Assembly (NCBI RefSeq): GCF_002160325.1
Contig: NZ_NFKJ01000016.1
Span: 1 to 64,000 of the forward strand
Origin: Lachnoclostridium sp. An181
GTDB lineage: Bacteria; Bacillota; Clostridia; Lachnospirales; Lachnospiraceae
Reading direction: 5' to 3'
Length of the DNA stretch: 64,000 nucleotides
The position numbers were made by a program, and so were the translations under genes. Positions 8,684 through 19,214 of the stretch are shown piece after piece. How positions within the stretch are numbered: the stretch's first letter is position 1; each line of letters opens with the position of its first letter. The notes under the pieces are model-generated. The model searched no databases. It saw nothing but the letters and a program-made list of their open reading frames with translations, and was not told the DNA's origin.

Positions 8684-9436
8684 CTAACGTAAAGTTAAAA
8701 GTTTTGGCTCTCCACCTGTGATCAGCACTGTATTTTCATAGTGAGCAGACAGTCTTCCGTCTTTTGTCACAACTGTCCATTCATCATCCAGCCAGCGCAC
8801 CTGCCATGTCCCGGCATTGATCATCGGCTCGATCGCAAGAGTCATACCAGCCTTCAATCTCAGCCCTTTTCGTCCTGTGTCAAAGTTAGTTATCTCCGGC
8901 GCTTCGTGAAGATTAGTTCCGATTCCATGTCCGCACAAGTCACGGACAACACCGTACCCGCGCGCTCTTGCGTAATTTCCGATGGCAGCTGATATTTCAC
9001 CTAGATGATTGCCCTCCCTTGCATACTTTATACCTTCAAAAAAGCTTTCCTCAGTCACTCTGACAAGGTCCTTGGCCTCTTTAGTTCCTTCGCCGACAAT
9101 GTGTGTCCTTGCGGCATCGGAGTGATAACCTTTATAGATCACCCCTGCGTCCAGACTGACCACATCTCCTTCATGGATGATGCGGCCTGCATTTGGGATT
9201 CCATGCACCACCTCGTCATTCAGGGAAACACAGATAGATGCCGGATAGCCATTGTATCCAAGAAAAGAAGGAATACATCCGTAGCTTCTGATGATCTCCT
9301 CTCCAAGCTTATCAATATCCAGAGTCGTCATTCCGGGCCTCAATGCCTTCCCCAATTCTTCATGCACTAAGGCCAGGATTCTTCCTGCCTCTGTCATCAG
9401 CTCTATTTCTCTTGGAGATTTTATAGAAACCGGCAT
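8684..9436 (-). CDS. map: Methionine aminopeptidase, type I
   Basis: A 250-residue metalloprotease that removes the initiator methionine. The pita-bread fold motifs are visible: SLDAGVIYKGYHSDAARTH (two metal-ligand Asp), GHGIGTNLHEAPEI (His), AIEPMI (Glu) and ENTVLIT (Glu). No N-terminal zinc extension is present. It begins three bases after the adk stop, as in the usual secY-adk-map order. Confidence 0.97.
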   Translation of the reverse strand: MPVSIKSPREIELMTEAGRILALVHEELGKALRPGMTTLDIDKLGEEIIRSYGCIPSFLGYNGYPASICVSLNDEVVHGIPNAGRIIHEGDVVSLDAGVIYKGYHSDAARTHIVGEGTKEAKDLVRVTEESFFEGIKYAREGNHLGEISAAIGNYARARGYGVVRDLCGHGIGTNLHEAPEITNFDTGRKGLRLKAGMTLAIEPMINAGTWQVRWLDDEWTVVTKDGRLSAHYENTVLITGGEPKLLTLR

Positions 9437-9439
9437 CTT

Positions 9440-10084
9440 TTATTCTCCAAGAATTCCGGTGATCGCCTTGAACACATCCTCAAGGTCCACGGTTCCGTCT
9501 ACAGTTTTTAAAATTCCTTTTTCTGTGTAATAGTCAATCAACGGCTGAGTCTGCTCATGGTATACAGCAAGTCTTTTCTGTACTGTCTCCGGTTTGTCGT
9601 CATCGCGCAGGATCAGTTCTCCGCCACAGTTATCACAGATACCTTCTTCTTTCGTAGGAGCGTGCACGATATGATATGTAGCGCCGCAGTCCACACATGC
9701 TCTTCTTCCGGACATACGATTTACGATATTTTCATCCGGAACATTGATGTCGATAGCATAGTCCATTTTCTGGTCCATAGATTCCAGTGCTTTGTCCAGT
9801 GCCTCAGCTTGAGGAATGGTTCTTGGGAATCCGTCCAGAACATATCCCTTGGTACAGTCGTCCTGGTTTACACGGTCCACTACCAAATCTACCACAAGCT
9901 CGTCAGGCACAAGAAGGCCCTGGTCCATATATGTCTTAGCCTTTTTTCCCAGTTCCGTACCATTTTTGATGTTAGCGCGGAAAATATCTCCTGTGGAGAT
10001 GTGTGGAATTTCATACTTAGCAGCAATTTTTTTCGCCTGGGTGCCTTTTCCTGCCCCCGGTGCGCCTAACATAATAATCTTCAT
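9440..10084 (-). CDS. adk: Adenylate kinase
   Basis: A 214-residue long-form adenylate kinase (ATP + AMP to 2 ADP). P-loop [10 protein letters not shown] at 7-16, AMP site DGFPRT near 84, and a LID domain with a structural zinc site Cys130, Cys133, Cys150 and Cys153, typical of Gram-positive enzymes. It follows secY after a 74-base spacer that contains a hairpin. Confidence 0.98.
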   Translation of the reverse strand: MKIIMLGAPGAGKGTQAKKIAAKYEIPHISTGDIFRANIKNGTELGKKAKTYMDQGLLVPDELVVDLVVDRVNQDDCTKGYVLDGFPRTIPQAEALDKALESMDQKMDYAIDINVPDENIVNRMSGRRACVDCGATYHIVHAPTKEEGICDNCGGELILRDDDKPETVQKRLAVYHEQTQPLIDYYTEKGILKTVDGTVDLEDVFKAITGILGE

Positions 10085-10110
10085 AGCATTTCCTCCTTAT
10101 AGCATTTTAA

Positions 10111-10149
10111 CTCGTAAGATTTCAACGCAAGTTGCTGAAATAATACGAG
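10111..10149 (-). other. Hairpin in the secY-adk spacer
   Basis: Minus strand CTCGTA / TACGAG with an inner TTTCA / TTGAAA pairing, between the secY stop and the adk SD. No U-tract follows. It could be an attenuator or RNA-processing site within the operon. Confidence 0.4.
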
Positions 10150-10158
10150 CTAAAATAA

Positions 10159-11475
10159 TTAGTTATTTAAAAATCCTTTGTAATTTCTTACAAGCATCTG
10201 TGATTCCACCTGTTTGATCGTGTCAAGGACAACGCCAACGATAATGATCAAAGATGTTCCACCGAATGAAACCTGTGCACCGAACACTCCGTTAAAGAAG
10301 AATGGGATGATCTGTACGATCACAAGCCCGCATGCACCGATAAAAATAATCTTGTTCAAAATCTTTGTCAAATAATCAACCGTAGGTTTTCCAGGTCTGA
10401 TCCCCGGGATAAATCCGCCGCTCTTCTTCATATTGTTTGCAATCTCAAGTGGATTGAAAGTAATAGAAGTGTAGAAATACGCAAAAAGTACTGTCAGTAT
10501 CATATATACGACAAGTCCCCATGAATATTTCAGGTTTGACGGATTACACCAGTTGTTGGAGCTCAAACCGCGAAGGATTTCGCTGCCAATTCCAGTGCCC
10601 TGCCCTTTTCCAAGGAAAGCTGCGATCACAACCGGAGTCTGCATCAAAGATGATGCGAAGATTACAGGAACAACTCCCGCTGTATTGACTTTCAGCGGAA
10701 TACTGGAAGACTGTCCTCCCACACTTCTTCTTCCCACGATTTTCTGAGAATACTGAACAGGGATTTTCCTGATTCCATCCTGCAATATGATTACAAAAAT
10801 TACAAGTGCTAAAATAATCGCCAAAATAATTAACGCTGCAAGTCCACCTGATGCGAGGCTTTTGCCTTTAATAAACTGGTCATAGAGTGATGTCAGATCA
10901 CTTGGTATTCTTGAAAGGATATTGATAAGAAGTACAATTGAGATACCATTACCTACACCTTTTTCTGTAATACGTTCACCAATCCACATTAAGAAAGCAC
11001 TACCTGCTGTCAATGTTACTACAACTACAGCTACATTCACAAAATTGTATTCTGTAAGCAAGCCCTGACGTCCAAATCCGATTGCCATTGCTGTAGATTC
11101 AACCAATGCAAGGATTACTGTCACATAACGGGTAATTGCTACCAGTTTTTTTCTACCGTCTTCGCCGTCTCTCTGCATTTCCTCCAGCTTTGGAATCGCG
11201 ATTGTCAGCAGCTGGATAATAATAGAAGATGTAATATACGGTGTAATGCTCAGCGCAAATATTGACATTCTTTCAAAGGAGCCTCCAGTGAAGGCACTAA
11301 AAAAGTTGAATGCCTCCCCTGTCTGCTGTGCAAAGAAATTCTGTATAAATGTCGCGTCAACTCCTGGCGTTGGGAGCTGTGAGCCAATTCTGATTACGAT
11401 CAACATAAGGAAAGTAAAAATCAGTCTTTTTCTGATATCTTCTATCTGAAATGCTTTCCGGAATGTCTTAAGCAT
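10159..11475 (-). CDS. secY: Protein translocase subunit SecY
   Basis: A 438-residue channel subunit of the SecYEG translocon with about ten transmembrane segments. The plug and lateral-gate regions follow the conserved RIGSQLPTPGVD near residue 28, and the cytoplasmic loop PVQYSQKIVGRR is seen near 237. Its ATG overlaps the rplO stop (TAATG), which couples their translation. Confidence 0.98.
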   Translation of the reverse strand: MLKTFRKAFQIEDIRKRLIFTFLMLIVIRIGSQLPTPGVDATFIQNFFAQQTGEAFNFFSAFTGGSFERMSIFALSITPYITSSIIIQLLTIAIPKLEEMQRDGEDGRKKLVAITRYVTVILALVESTAMAIGFGRQGLLTEYNFVNVAVVVVTLTAGSAFLMWIGERITEKGVGNGISIVLLINILSRIPSDLTSLYDQFIKGKSLASGGLAALIILAIILALVIFVIILQDGIRKIPVQYSQKIVGRRSVGGQSSSIPLKVNTAGVVPVIFASSLMQTPVVIAAFLGKGQGTGIGSEILRGLSSNNWCNPSNLKYSWGLVVYMILTVLFAYFYTSITFNPLEIANNMKKSGGFIPGIRPGKPTVDYLTKILNKIIFIGACGLVIVQIIPFFFNGVFGAQVSFGGTSLIIIVGVVLDTIKQVESQMLVRNYKGFLNN

Positions 11476-11915
11476 TAGATCACCTCTGTTTTCCCACCAA
11501 GAGCCTCGATTTTAGCTTTTGCGCCTTCGCTAAATGCATTTGCCTGAACTGTAAGTTTCTTAGTTAATTCTCCGTTTCCAAGGATTTTTACACCGTCTTT
11601 AGGATTTTTAACGATTCCTGTCTCAACCAATGTCTCAACAGAAACAACAGCGTCATTGTCAAATCTCTCTAAAGCACTTACGTTGATGCCAACGATCGTC
11701 TTAGAGCTTGGACAAGTAAATCCTCTCTTTGGAATACGTCTGTACAATGGCATCTGACCACCTTCAAAACCTGGTCTTGGTGCTCCTGAACGAGCTTTCT
11801 GACCCTTGTGGCCTTTACCTGCTGTCTTACCATTTCCTGATCCGTGTCCACGTCCTCTTCTGAAGTTGTTGCTCTGCTTTGAACCGTCAGCTGGTCTTAA
11901 GTTAGATAAATCCAT
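11475..11915 (-). CDS. rplO: 50S ribosomal protein L15
   Basis: L15, 146 residues from [13 protein letters not shown]. It has the glycine-rich [20 protein letters not shown] region that threads into 23S rRNA. The start at 11915 is chosen because GGAGGTGCC precedes it; an in-frame extension to 11957 has no family support. Stop overlaps the secY start. Confidence 0.97.
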   Translation of the reverse strand: MDLSNLRPADGSKQSNNFRRGRGHGSGNGKTAGKGHKGQKARSGAPRPGFEGGQMPLYRRIPKRGFTCPSSKTIVGINVSALERFDNDAVVSVETLVETGIVKNPKDGVKILGNGELTKKLTVQANAFSEGAKAKIEALGGKTEVI

Positions 11916-11943
11916 GATGGCACCTCCTTTTCCCTTTTTAATT

Positions 11944-12123
11944 TTAAGCCTCTTCAACTTTTACCATGTATTCAACCTGTTTCACCATACCTCTTGTGGC
12001 AGCGTTATCAGGTAATACAACAGTCTTGTTTAATTTTCTAAGCCCCAATGCTTCCACTGTTTTTCTATGCTTTGGAACAGCACCGATTGGAGACTTTACC
12101 AATGTTACTTTTAATTCTGCCAT
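11944..12123 (-). CDS. rpmD: 50S ribosomal protein L30
   Basis: L30, 59 residues, beginning [20 protein letters not shown] and ending MVKVEEA. It has the normal short bacterial length and its standard place between rpsE and rplO. The ATG at 12123 follows TAAGGAGGTATCGTGAA. Confidence 0.95.
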   Translation of the reverse strand: MAELKVTLVKSPIGAVPKHRKTVEALGLRKLNKTVVLPDNAATRGMVKQVEYMVKVEEA

Positions 12124-12137
12124 TTCACGATACCTCC

Positions 12138-12647
12138 TTAGCCCAGAATCTCTTCAACAGATTTTCCGCGGAGTTTTGCAACTTCCTCCGGAGTTTTCAA
12201 CTGACTAAGTCCGTTGATTGTAGCGAGAACTACATTCTGTTTGTTATTGGAACCCAAAGATTTTGTATAGATATTCTTGATTCCCGCCATCTCGATAACT
12301 GCACGGGCAGGACCTCCGGCGATAACTCCAGTACCGTCAGATGCTTTTTTGAGCAGTACAGTAGCACTTCCGAATTTTCCTACAAAATCATGTGTGATAC
12401 TTTCGTTTTCATCCAAAGCAACACTCACTAATTTTTTCATAGCATCCTCTTTTCCTTTGCGGATCGCTTCCGGAATTTCGGCTGCTTTTCCTAAACCTGC
12501 ACCAACATGGCCATTTCCGTCGCCAACAACTACTAAAGCTGTGAATCTGAAGTTACGACCACCTTTAACAACTTTGGTAACACGTTTAATTGATACTACT
12601 TTTTCTGTTAATTCCAATTGACTAGCATCAATACGATTTTGTTTCAT
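12138..12647 (-). CDS. rpsE: 30S ribosomal protein S5
   Basis: S5, 169 residues. It has an N-terminal dsRBD-like domain ([24 protein letters not shown]) and a C-terminal ribosomal fold with [13 protein letters not shown]. It acts in decoding fidelity and lies between rplR and rpmD in the spc operon. Confidence 0.98.
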   Translation of the reverse strand: MKQNRIDASQLELTEKVVSIKRVTKVVKGGRNFRFTALVVVGDGNGHVGAGLGKAAEIPEAIRKGKEDAMKKLVSVALDENESITHDFVGKFGSATVLLKKASDGTGVIAGGPARAVIEMAGIKNIYTKSLGSNNKQNVVLATINGLSQLKTPEEVAKLRGKSVEEILG

Positions 12648-12660
12648 GTGTTCCTACCTC

Positions 12661-13029
12661 CTAGAATTCAAGACCAGCTTCTCTAGCTGCGTCTGCTAAT
12701 GCTTTTACTTTTCCGTGGTATATAAAGCCGCCTCTGTCAAAGACAACAGTCTTAATACCTTTCTCGATCGCTTTTTTTGCGATCACTGTTCCCAAGTATG
12801 CTGCTGCATCAACGTTGTTAGTTTTTTCCAGTTCTGCCTTCACGTCTTTCTGAAGAGTGGATGCTGAAACAAGAGTATTTCCAACTGTATCGTCAATAAT
12901 TTGAGCATACATATGATTATTACTTCTAAACACAGCCAAACGTGGTCTCTCAGCTGTGCCGCTGAAACGATTACGTAATTTTCTGTGTTTGTTTACACGA
13001 ACTTCTGTTCTGGATTTTTTACTAACCAT
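12661..13029 (-). CDS. rplR: 50S ribosomal protein L18
   Basis: L18, 122 residues, binds 5S rRNA. It has [20 protein letters not shown] and the C-terminal [26 protein letters not shown]. The ATG at 13029 is preferred over a GTG two codons upstream because of the spacing to AAGGAG. Confidence 0.97.
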   Translation of the reverse strand: MVSKKSRTEVRVNKHRKLRNRFSGTAERPRLAVFRSNNHMYAQIIDDTVGNTLVSASTLQKDVKAELEKTNNVDAAAYLGTVIAKKAIEKGIKTVVFDRGGFIYHGKVKALADAAREAGLEF

Positions 13030-13046
13030 CTTCACACTCTCCTTAA

Positions 13047-13589
13047 TTATTTTTTACCAGTCTTACCAACTTTACGTCTAATCACTTCATCAGCATATTT
13101 GATACCTTTTCCTTTATAAGGCTCTGGTCTTCTCTTATCTCTGATTTCAGCTGCGTATTGGCCTACTTTTTCTTTACTGATACCCTTAACGATGATCTTG
13201 TTCTGTCCTTCCACAACACTTTCAATTCCTTCCGGATCGATCATCTCAACCGGATGAGAGTATCCTAAGTTCAATGTCAGTTTATTTCCGGATTTTGCTG
13301 CTCTGTAACCTACACCGTTTACTTCAAGAACTTTCTCGTAACCCTGTGTCACACCAACAACCATGTTGTTGATCAATGTTCTTGTCAAACCGTGCAATGA
13401 TTTCATTTTCTTGAGATCATTTGGTCTTGTAACAACAACCTGCTCGCCTTCCACTTTGATTTCCATCTCAGTTGGAAGTTCTCTTTCAAGAGTTCCCTTC
13501 GGACCTTTTACAGTCACTTTATTGTTTTCTGTAACCTCGACAGTTACGCCTGCCGGAATCACTACTGGATGTCTTCCGATACGTGACAT
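13047..13589 (-). CDS. rplF: 50S ribosomal protein L6
   Basis: L6, 180 residues from [15 protein letters not shown], two tandem L6 folds, ending with the conserved [13 protein letters not shown] near 156. An in-frame TTG upstream was not used because the ATG at 13589 has the better-placed SD. Confidence 0.97.
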   Translation of the reverse strand: MSRIGRHPVVIPAGVTVEVTENNKVTVKGPKGTLERELPTEMEIKVEGEQVVVTRPNDLKKMKSLHGLTRTLINNMVVGVTQGYEKVLEVNGVGYRAAKSGNKLTLNLGYSHPVEMIDPEGIESVVEGQNKIIVKGISKEKVGQYAAEIRDKRRPEPYKGKGIKYADEVIRRKVGKTGKK

Positions 13590-13648
13590 ATCCAATTACC
13601 TCCTACACTTAAATTTTCGGAACGGGTTTTCCCATTCTGTTTTCAGTT

Positions 13649-14050
13649 CTACCAAATAAAGCAGAGAACTTCTCCGCCGACTTGAAGTTTTCTTGCCTCT
13701 TTGTCTGTGATCACGCCCTGGTTTGTAGAGATGATCGCTGTACCAAGTCCTCCAAGAACTCTTGGCAACTCATCTTTTCCAGCGTATACACGAAGACCTG
13801 GCTTAGAGATTCTCTTAAGGCCGGAAATAACTTTTTCGTTTTTATCTGCACCATATTTCAATGTAATATGGATTGTTTTGAATACGCCGTCTTCTACAAT
13901 GTCATATTTCTCGATGTATCCTTCTTTGTAAAGGATTTCTGCGATAGCAAGTTTCATTTTAGATGCCGGAACATCTACTGTATCATGTTTTGCAGTGTTT
14001 GCATTACGGATTCTTGTAAGCATATCTGCGATTGGATCACTCATAGTCAT
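13649..14050 (-). CDS. rpsH: 30S ribosomal protein S8
   Basis: S8, 133 residues, begins [17 protein letters not shown] and ends with the conserved GGEVLCFIW. It binds helix 21 of 16S rRNA and in other bacteria represses spc-operon translation. SD GGAGGCAACTTCAA. The spacer to rpsN holds a strong hairpin. Confidence 0.98.
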   Translation of the reverse strand: MTMSDPIADMLTRIRNANTAKHDTVDVPASKMKLAIAEILYKEGYIEKYDIVEDGVFKTIHITLKYGADKNEKVISGLKRISKPGLRVYAGKDELPRVLGGLGTAIISTNQGVITDKEARKLQVGGEVLCFIW

Positions 14051-14097
14051 TTGAAGTTGCCTCCTTAATTTTTATTTTTTGTTACATCCTTCAGATG

Positions 14098-14120
14098 CTC
14101 ACCGGCTTTTCGCCGGCTCG
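14098..14120 (-). other. Hairpin in the rpsN-rpsH spacer
   Basis: Minus strand GAGCCGGC-GAAAA-GCCGGTGAGC in a spacer of about 145 bases, longer than its neighbours. No U-tract follows. It is upstream of rpsH, the usual place for S8 or other spc-operon control, but I cannot show it mimics the S8 site. Confidence 0.4.
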
Positions 14121-14194
14121 CTTCCACTACGGATATCCTGTCGTTTTCTAAACTATTATATCTGATTTTATCAGATTTTGAAAGTCTTTCTTTT

Positions 14195-14380
14195 TTACCA
14201 GCTTGCTTTCTTTACACCTGGAATCTGTCCTTTGTATGCCAATTCACGGAAGCAGACTCTGCAGATTCCGTATTTTCTCAAATAAGCATGTGGACGCCCA
14301 CAAATTCTGCAGCGGTTATATTCTCTTGTGGAGAATTTCTGTTTGCGCTGCTGTTTGATTTTCATTGCTGTCTTTGCCAT
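14195..14380 (-). CDS. rpsN: 30S ribosomal protein S14, zinc type
   Basis: Short (61 residues) S14 of the zinc-binding class, with [21 protein letters not shown] carrying the four cysteines. Many Firmicutes also hold a zinc-free paralog elsewhere. It lies between rplE and rpsH. Confidence 0.98.
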   Translation of the reverse strand: MAKTAMKIKQQRKQKFSTREYNRCRICGRPHAYLRKYGICRVCFRELAYKGQIPGVKKASW

Positions 14381-14396
14381 GAATTTCCCTCCTTAA

Positions 14397-14936
14397 TTAT
14401 TTTGTAAATGGCATATTGAAGTGTTTCAATAACTCACGTGCTTCTTCGTCTGTTTTTGCAGTTGTAACAAAGATTACGTCCATACCTCTTACTTTATCAA
14501 CTTTATCGTATTCGATTTCAGGGAAAATCAATTGTTCTTTAATACCAAGAGCATAGTTGCCTCTTCCGTCAAATGCGTTCGGATTTACTCCTCTAAAGTC
14601 ACGTACACGTGGAAGTGCAAGGTTGATCAGGCGGTCAACGAATTCATACATTTTCTCGCCTCTCAAAGTAACTTTACATCCAATCGGCATACCCTCTCTG
14701 ATCTTAAAGTTTGCAACAGAATTTTTTGCCTTTGTGGCAACAGCTTTCTGTCCTGAAATTTTTTCAAGGTCAGCGATCGCTGCTTCCAATAATTTATGGT
14801 TTTCTTTCGCCTCTCCAACACCCATGTTGATGACAACTTTGTCAAGTTTCGGCACTTCCATGATGTTTTTATATCCGAATTTTTTGATCATTGCATCAAC
14901 GATCTCGTTCTGATACTGTTCTTTTAATCTACTCAA
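14397..14936 (-). CDS. rplE: 50S ribosomal protein L5
   Basis: L5, 179 residues, part of the 5S rRNA complex and the subunit bridge B1b. It has [18 protein letters not shown] and [17 protein letters not shown]. Standard place after rplX. Confidence 0.98.
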   Translation of the reverse strand: MSRLKEQYQNEIVDAMIKKFGYKNIMEVPKLDKVVINMGVGEAKENHKLLEAAIADLEKISGQKAVATKAKNSVANFKIREGMPIGCKVTLRGEKMYEFVDRLINLALPRVRDFRGVNPNAFDGRGNYALGIKEQLIFPEIEYDKVDKVRGMDVIFVTTAKTDEEARELLKHFNMPFTK

Positions 14937-14958
14937 AGTCCTGGACCTCCTTCCTCAA

Positions 14959-15270
14959 TTAATCAATCACGTCGCCTGTTGATTTTGCATAACGTACTTT
15001 TTTGTCTCCATCCATTTTAAAGCCGACTCTTGTAGCTTTTCCTTTGTGGATGTACATTACGTTGGATGCGTCAATAGGTCCTTCTTGATGGATGATTCCA
15101 CCGTTCTGGTTAGCTGCGTTTGGTTTTGTGTGTTTTGTGAGCATGTTCACGCCCTCAACCAGCACTTTATTGTTCTTTCTGTCTACAGAGAGAACTTTTC
15201 CTTCTTTATCTTTGTCCTTACCAGCGATTACTTTGACCAAATCACCTTTTTTGATTTTCATAGTTGACAT
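14959..15270 (-). CDS. rplX: 50S ribosomal protein L24
   Basis: L24, 103 residues, an assembly initiator of the 50S subunit with an N-terminal KOW motif (MKIKKGDLVKVIAGKDKDKE). The first ATG at 15270 has GGAGG seven bases upstream. Confidence 0.97.
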   Translation of the reverse strand: MSTMKIKKGDLVKVIAGKDKDKEGKVLSVDRKNNKVLVEGVNMLTKHTKPNAANQNGGIIHQEGPIDASNVMYIHKGKATRVGFKMDGDKKVRYAKSTGDVID

Positions 15271-15282
15271 CCTGGCACCTCC

Positions 15283-15651
15283 TTACAGTACTTCCGGAGC
15301 TAAGGAAACAATTTTCATAAACTGTTTCTCACGAAGCTCTCTGGCTACTGGTCCAAAAATACGAGTTCCTCTTGGGTTTTTATCCTCTTTTATGATAACT
15401 GCTGCGTTCTCATCAAAACGGATATAAGAACCGTCTTTACGGCGTGCGCCCTTTACAGTACGCACTACTACAGCTTTTACTACATCACCTTTTTTAACAA
15501 CGCCGCCTGGTGTTGCATCTTTAACAGTAGCAACGATAACATCGCCGATATTTGCATATCTTCTTGTAGAACCGCCTAAAACACGGATGCAGAGAAGTTC
15601 TTTTGCACCAGTATTGTCTGCTACTTTCAGTCTACTTTCTTGCTGTATCAT
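15283..15651 (-). CDS. rplN: 50S ribosomal protein L14
   Basis: L14, 122 residues, starting [20 protein letters not shown] with the conserved [13 protein letters not shown] near the C-terminus. It sits at the subunit interface. Order rpsQ-rplN-rplX is standard. Confidence 0.98.
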   Translation of the reverse strand: MIQQESRLKVADNTGAKELLCIRVLGGSTRRYANIGDVIVATVKDATPGGVVKKGDVVKAVVVRTVKGARRKDGSYIRFDENAAVIIKEDKNPRGTRIFGPVARELREKQFMKIVSLAPEVL

Positions 15652-15670
15652 GCAGGTAAACCTCCTTCGA

Positions 15671-15925
15671 TTATTTCACTTTTTCCATAATTTCGACAAG
15701 TCTCCATCTTTTATCTTTGGACAGCGGTCTTGTCTCCATAACTTTTACTTTATCACCAATGTTGCATTCGTTGTTTTCGTCATGCGCTTTCAATTTGTAA
15801 GTTCTCTTTACGATTTTGTTGTAAAGGGCATGTTTTACATGGTCTTCAACTGCAACTACGATTGTTTTATCCATTTTGTTGCTGATAACTTTACCAACAC
15901 GGGTTTTTCTAAGATTTCTTTCCAC
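15671..15925 (-). CDS. rpsQ: 30S ribosomal protein S17
   Basis: S17, 84 residues, an OB-fold primary binder of 16S rRNA, with [17 protein letters not shown] and [13 protein letters not shown]. Translation starts at GTG 15925 behind AAAGGAGAATTAC. Confidence 0.97.
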   Translation of the reverse strand: MERNLRKTRVGKVISNKMDKTIVVAVEDHVKHALYNKIVKRTYKLKAHDENNECNIGDKVKVMETRPLSKDKRWRLVEIMEKVK

Positions 15926-15994
15926 CGTAATTCTCCTTTCCGCTGGACAGCGAATGAAATTTATTACCTTCTAATCATTATCGGTATGCAAAAA

Positions 15995-16198
15995 TTATTT
16001 TGCAGCTTTCTCTGTGATCACTGTCTGAATTCTTGCGATATTTCTTCTTACTTCTTTAATTCTGCTAGTATTGTCCAACTGGTTTGTTGCGTTCTGGAAT
16101 CTTAAATTGAAAAGTTCCTTTTTAGCAGCTACTAATTCTTCATTCAATTCTGCAGCTGATTTTGCTCTTAAATCTTCTACAAATGTATTAATTTTCAC
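15995..16198 (-). CDS. rpmC: 50S ribosomal protein L29
   Basis: L29, 67 residues, two long helices, located near the exit tunnel. The GTG at 16198 (SD AGGCGG) is preferred; another GTG at 16207 is closer to the SD. Its start lies inside the 3' end of rplP, so the two are translationally coupled. Confidence 0.95.
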   Translation of the reverse strand: MKINTFVEDLRAKSAAELNEELVAAKKELFNLRFQNATNQLDNTSRIKEVRRNIARIQTVITEKAAK

Positions 16199-16625
16199 TG
16201 TTATCACCGCCTTCTAAGTCTGCGCGAGAAACTATTTTGCATTTACAAGGTAACTTATGAGTTGCAAGACGAAGAGCTTCTCTGGCTACTTCTTCCGGTA
16301 CTCCGGCGATCTCAAACATCACACGTCCCGGTTTTACAACAGCTACCCAGTATTCCAATGTTCCTTTACCGGAACCCATACGAGTCTCAGCTGGTTTTGT
16401 AGTTACAGGTTTATCTGGGAATATTTTAATCCAAACTTTACCGCCACGTTTGATGTAACGTGTCATAGCGATACGGGCAGCCTCAATCTGGTTTGAACGA
16501 ATCCAGCACGGCTCCATTGCAACGATACCATATTCACCATTTGAAATCGTATTTCCTCTCATGGCTTTTCCTCTCATGGAGCCACGGAACTGTTTACGAC
16601 GTTTAACTCTTTTTGGCATTAACAT
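16188..16625 (-). CDS. rplP: 50S ribosomal protein L16
   Basis: L16, 145 residues, starts [15 protein letters not shown] and carries [16 protein letters not shown], the loop near the A-site tRNA. The ATG overlaps the rpsC stop (TAATG) and the 3' end overlaps rpmC. Confidence 0.98.
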   Translation of the reverse strand: MLMPKRVKRRKQFRGSMRGKAMRGNTISNGEYGIVAMEPCWIRSNQIEAARIAMTRYIKRGGKVWIKIFPDKPVTTKPAETRMGSGKGTLEYWVAVVKPGRVMFEIAGVPEEVAREALRLATHKLPCKCKIVSRADLEGGDNSEN

Positions 16626-17281
16626 TATTTATCGCTCCCTTCCTTAGTAGCCTTTGTTGGAAGAACCTCTCCTTTATAAATCCAAACTTTCACACCAACT
16701 TTTCCGTATGTTGTGTCAGCTTCTGCGAATCCATAGTCAATATCAGCACGAAGTGTCTGAAGCGGAATTGTTCCTTCGCTGTAGAACTCTGTACGAGCCA
16801 TATCTGCTCCACCGAGACGTCCGGATACGGAAGTCTTGATTCCAAGAGCTCCTGCTTTCATACTTCTTGACATGCAGGATTTCATTGCACGTCTGAAGGA
16901 AATACGGTTTTCCAGCTGCTGAGCAATGTTCTCAGCCACAAGCTGTGCATCCTTGTCCGGTCTTTTGATCTCTTTGATGTCTACGATCAATTTCTTGTCT
17001 GTGAATTTAGCAAGTTCTGCTTTCACTTTTTCAATCTCAGCTCCGCCTTTACCGATCACGACACCTGGTTTTGCTGTATAGATAATGATTTTAACGCGGT
17101 CAGAAGCTCTCTCGATTTCCATCTTTGAGACTCCGGCGCTGTATAATTTTTTCTTAAGAAATGTTCTGATTTCATGGTCTTCTACTAAATTGTCAGCAAA
17201 ATTGCCTTCTGCGTACCATTTAGAATCCCAGTCTTTGATAACACCGACTCTTAAGCCATGAGGATTAACTTTCTGTCCCAT
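16625..17281 (-). CDS. rpsC: 30S ribosomal protein S3
   Basis: S3, 218 residues, with a KH domain ([21 protein letters not shown]) and a C-terminal S3 domain; part of the mRNA entry helicase. Overlaps rplP by one base. Confidence 0.98.
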   Translation of the reverse strand: MGQKVNPHGLRVGVIKDWDSKWYAEGNFADNLVEDHEIRTFLKKKLYSAGVSKMEIERASDRVKIIIYTAKPGVVIGKGGAEIEKVKAELAKFTDKKLIVDIKEIKRPDKDAQLVAENIAQQLENRISFRRAMKSCMSRSMKAGALGIKTSVSGRLGGADMARTEFYSEGTIPLQTLRADIDYGFAEADTTYGKVGVKVWIYKGEVLPTKATKEGSDK

Positions 17282-17292
17282 TGTTGCCCTCC

Positions 17293-17679
17293 TTATCTTT
17301 CATTGAGCACTACTGTGATATGGCTCATTCTCTTTTCGATTCTGTAAGCTCTACCCTGTGCTCTAGGTCTGATTCTCTTCATTGTTGGTCCTTTATTTGC
17401 GTAGCATTCTTCGATATAAAGGTTCTCAACATTCATTCCGTTATTGTTTTCAGCGTTTGCGATCGCTGATTCTAATAATTTCTTTATAATACTTGAAGCA
17501 TATCTTGGGTTGTAAGTTAAAATACCAAGTGCTGTTGTTACATCCTTACCTCTGATGGCATCCAATACAAAGCATGCTTTCTGGACAGAAACTCTAGCAT
17601 AAGATAACTTTGCTGATGGTCTGGTGTCCTTGTTCGCATTTCTCTCTCTCTTGATTTGGCTTCTGTGTCCTTTTGCCAT
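17293..17679 (-). CDS. rplV: 50S ribosomal protein L22
   Basis: L22, 128 residues, lines the exit tunnel through its beta hairpin (near [15 protein letters not shown]). It has an N-terminal basic extension before the conserved [12 protein letters not shown]. Confidence 0.97.
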   Translation of the reverse strand: MAKGHRSQIKRERNANKDTRPSAKLSYARVSVQKACFVLDAIRGKDVTTALGILTYNPRYASSIIKKLLESAIANAENNNGMNVENLYIEECYANKGPTMKRIRPRAQGRAYRIEKRMSHITVVLNER

Positions 17680-17710
17680 GGATGAACCCTCCTTTCGAAT
17701 ACGTTATCTA

Positions 17711-17992
17711 TTATCTAACTCTTGATTTCTTTTCGTCTTTTCCATGTCCTCTGTATGTTCTTGTTGCAACGAACTCACCGAGTTTGTGTCCAACCATATC
17801 CTCTGTTACATATACAGGTACATGTTTTCTTCCGTCGTGTACAGCGATTGTATGTCCAACCATGATCGGGAAGATTGTAGAACGGCGGGACCAAGTCTTG
17901 ATGACAGATTTATCTCCGCTTGCATTCATTGCTTCCACTTTCTTTAACAGACTTGCATCTGCGAATGGTCCTTTTTTCAGTGAACGAGCCAT
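17711..17992 (-). CDS. rpsS: 30S ribosomal protein S19
   Basis: S19, 93 residues, starts [19 protein letters not shown] and has the conserved [16 protein letters not shown]. It lies between rplB and rplV. Confidence 0.98.
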   Translation of the reverse strand: MARSLKKGPFADASLLKKVEAMNASGDKSVIKTWSRRSTIFPIMVGHTIAVHDGRKHVPVYVTEDMVGHKLGEFVATRTYRGHGKDEKKSRVR

Positions 17993-18006
17993 AGGTTCTA
18001 ACCTCC

Positions 18007-18849
18007 TTATTTGATACCTTTACCATCTCTTCTTCTTACAATCATCTTGTTAGAAGCTTTGTTTTTCTTACGTGTCTTAAGACCAAGTGCTGGTTTACCC
18101 CAAGGTGTGCTCGGGCCTGGACGACCGATTCCACACTTACCTTCACCACCACCGTGCGGATGGTCATTCGGGTTCATAACAGAACCACGTACTGTTGGTC
18201 TGATGCCCATGTGGCGTTTACGTCCTGCTTTACCTACATTGATAAGGTTGTGCTCTCCGTTTCCGACAACACCGATAGATGCGCGGCATACGATCGGCAC
18301 CATTCTCATTTCACCTGAAGGAAGACGAAGTGTTGCGTACTTTCCTTCTTTCGCCATCAGCTGAGCGCTGTTTCCTGCGGAACGTACAAGCTGTCCGCCG
18401 TGTCCCGGATACAGTTCGATGTTGTGGATCTGTGTACCAACCGGGATCTGAGAAAGCGGCATGCAGTTTCCAACTCTTACCTCTGCCTCTGGTCCGTTCA
18501 TGACCTTCATTCCGTCTGTCAGTCCCTGTGGTGCAAGGATATATGCTTTTTCACCGTCTGCATAGCAGATCAATGCGATGTTTGCAGATCTGTTCGGATC
18601 GTACTCGATTCCGATAACTGTTGCCGGAATTCCGTCTTTATTTCTCTTAAAATCAACAAGTCTGTATTTTCTCTTCTCTCCGCCTCCGCGGTGTCTTACT
18701 GTAATTTTACCCTGTGCATTACGACCAGCTGTCTTTTTCAAGGAAACTACCAAAGATTTCTCAGGAGTTGTCTTTGTGATCTCAGCGAAATCTGAGCCAG
18801 TCATATGTCTTCTGGAAGGTGTATATGGGCTGTATGTTTTAATTCCCAT
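18007..18849 (-). CDS. rplB: 50S ribosomal protein L2
   Basis: L2, 280 residues from [18 protein letters not shown], needed for subunit association and peptidyl transfer. The C-terminal [12 protein letters not shown] holds the conserved histidine region. The start at 18849 is preferred over an extension to 18867 because GAAAGGAGAGACAGTA precedes it. Confidence 0.98.
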   Translation of the reverse strand: MGIKTYSPYTPSRRHMTGSDFAEITKTTPEKSLVVSLKKTAGRNAQGKITVRHRGGGEKRKYRLVDFKRNKDGIPATVIGIEYDPNRSANIALICYADGEKAYILAPQGLTDGMKVMNGPEAEVRVGNCMPLSQIPVGTQIHNIELYPGHGGQLVRSAGNSAQLMAKEGKYATLRLPSGEMRMVPIVCRASIGVVGNGEHNLINVGKAGRKRHMGIRPTVRGSVMNPNDHPHGGGEGKCGIGRPGPSTPWGKPALGLKTRKKNKASNKMIVRRRDGKGIK

Positions 18850-18914
18850 TACTGTCTCTCCTTTCAATTCACGTTTATTTTCGCGGTTTCACTCCGCATA
18901 GTTTTATTTGTTTC

Positions 18915-19214
18915 TTATAATCCAGCGAAGATCTCAATATCTGCTGAATCTTCTGTAAGCTGTACGATTGCTTTCTTTGTTTTAGCTGTCTTTCCGTATG
19001 TCATTCCGCGTCTTTTTGTCTTTCCGTCAGCGTTCATTGTGTTTACGCTTTTCACTTTTGCGCCTTCAAACATTTTTTCAACAGCTTCTTTGATCTGATT
19101 CTTTGTAGCCTCTGTGTGCACTAAGAATGTATATTTTTTGTCAGCCATAAGTGACATGCTCTTTTCAGTGATCACTGGTTTGAGGATTACGTCATAATAC
19201 TGTACGTTTGCCAT
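18915..19214 (-). CDS. rplW: 50S ribosomal protein L23
   Basis: L23, 99 residues, the docking site for trigger factor and SRP at the tunnel exit. It has [12 protein letters not shown] near the start and the RNA-binding [12 protein letters not shown] loop. Its ATG overlaps the rplD stop. Confidence 0.97.
   Translation of the reverse strand: MANVQYYDVILKPVITEKSMSLMADKKYTFLVHTEATKNQIKEAVEKMFEGAKVKSVNTMNADGKTKRRGMTYGKTAKTKKAIVQLTEDSADIEIFAGL

Noticed and set aside
18011-18795. Large opposite-strand ORFs across ribosomal genes
   Set aside because: They are shadows of highly conserved genes on the minus strand, without SD or family features.
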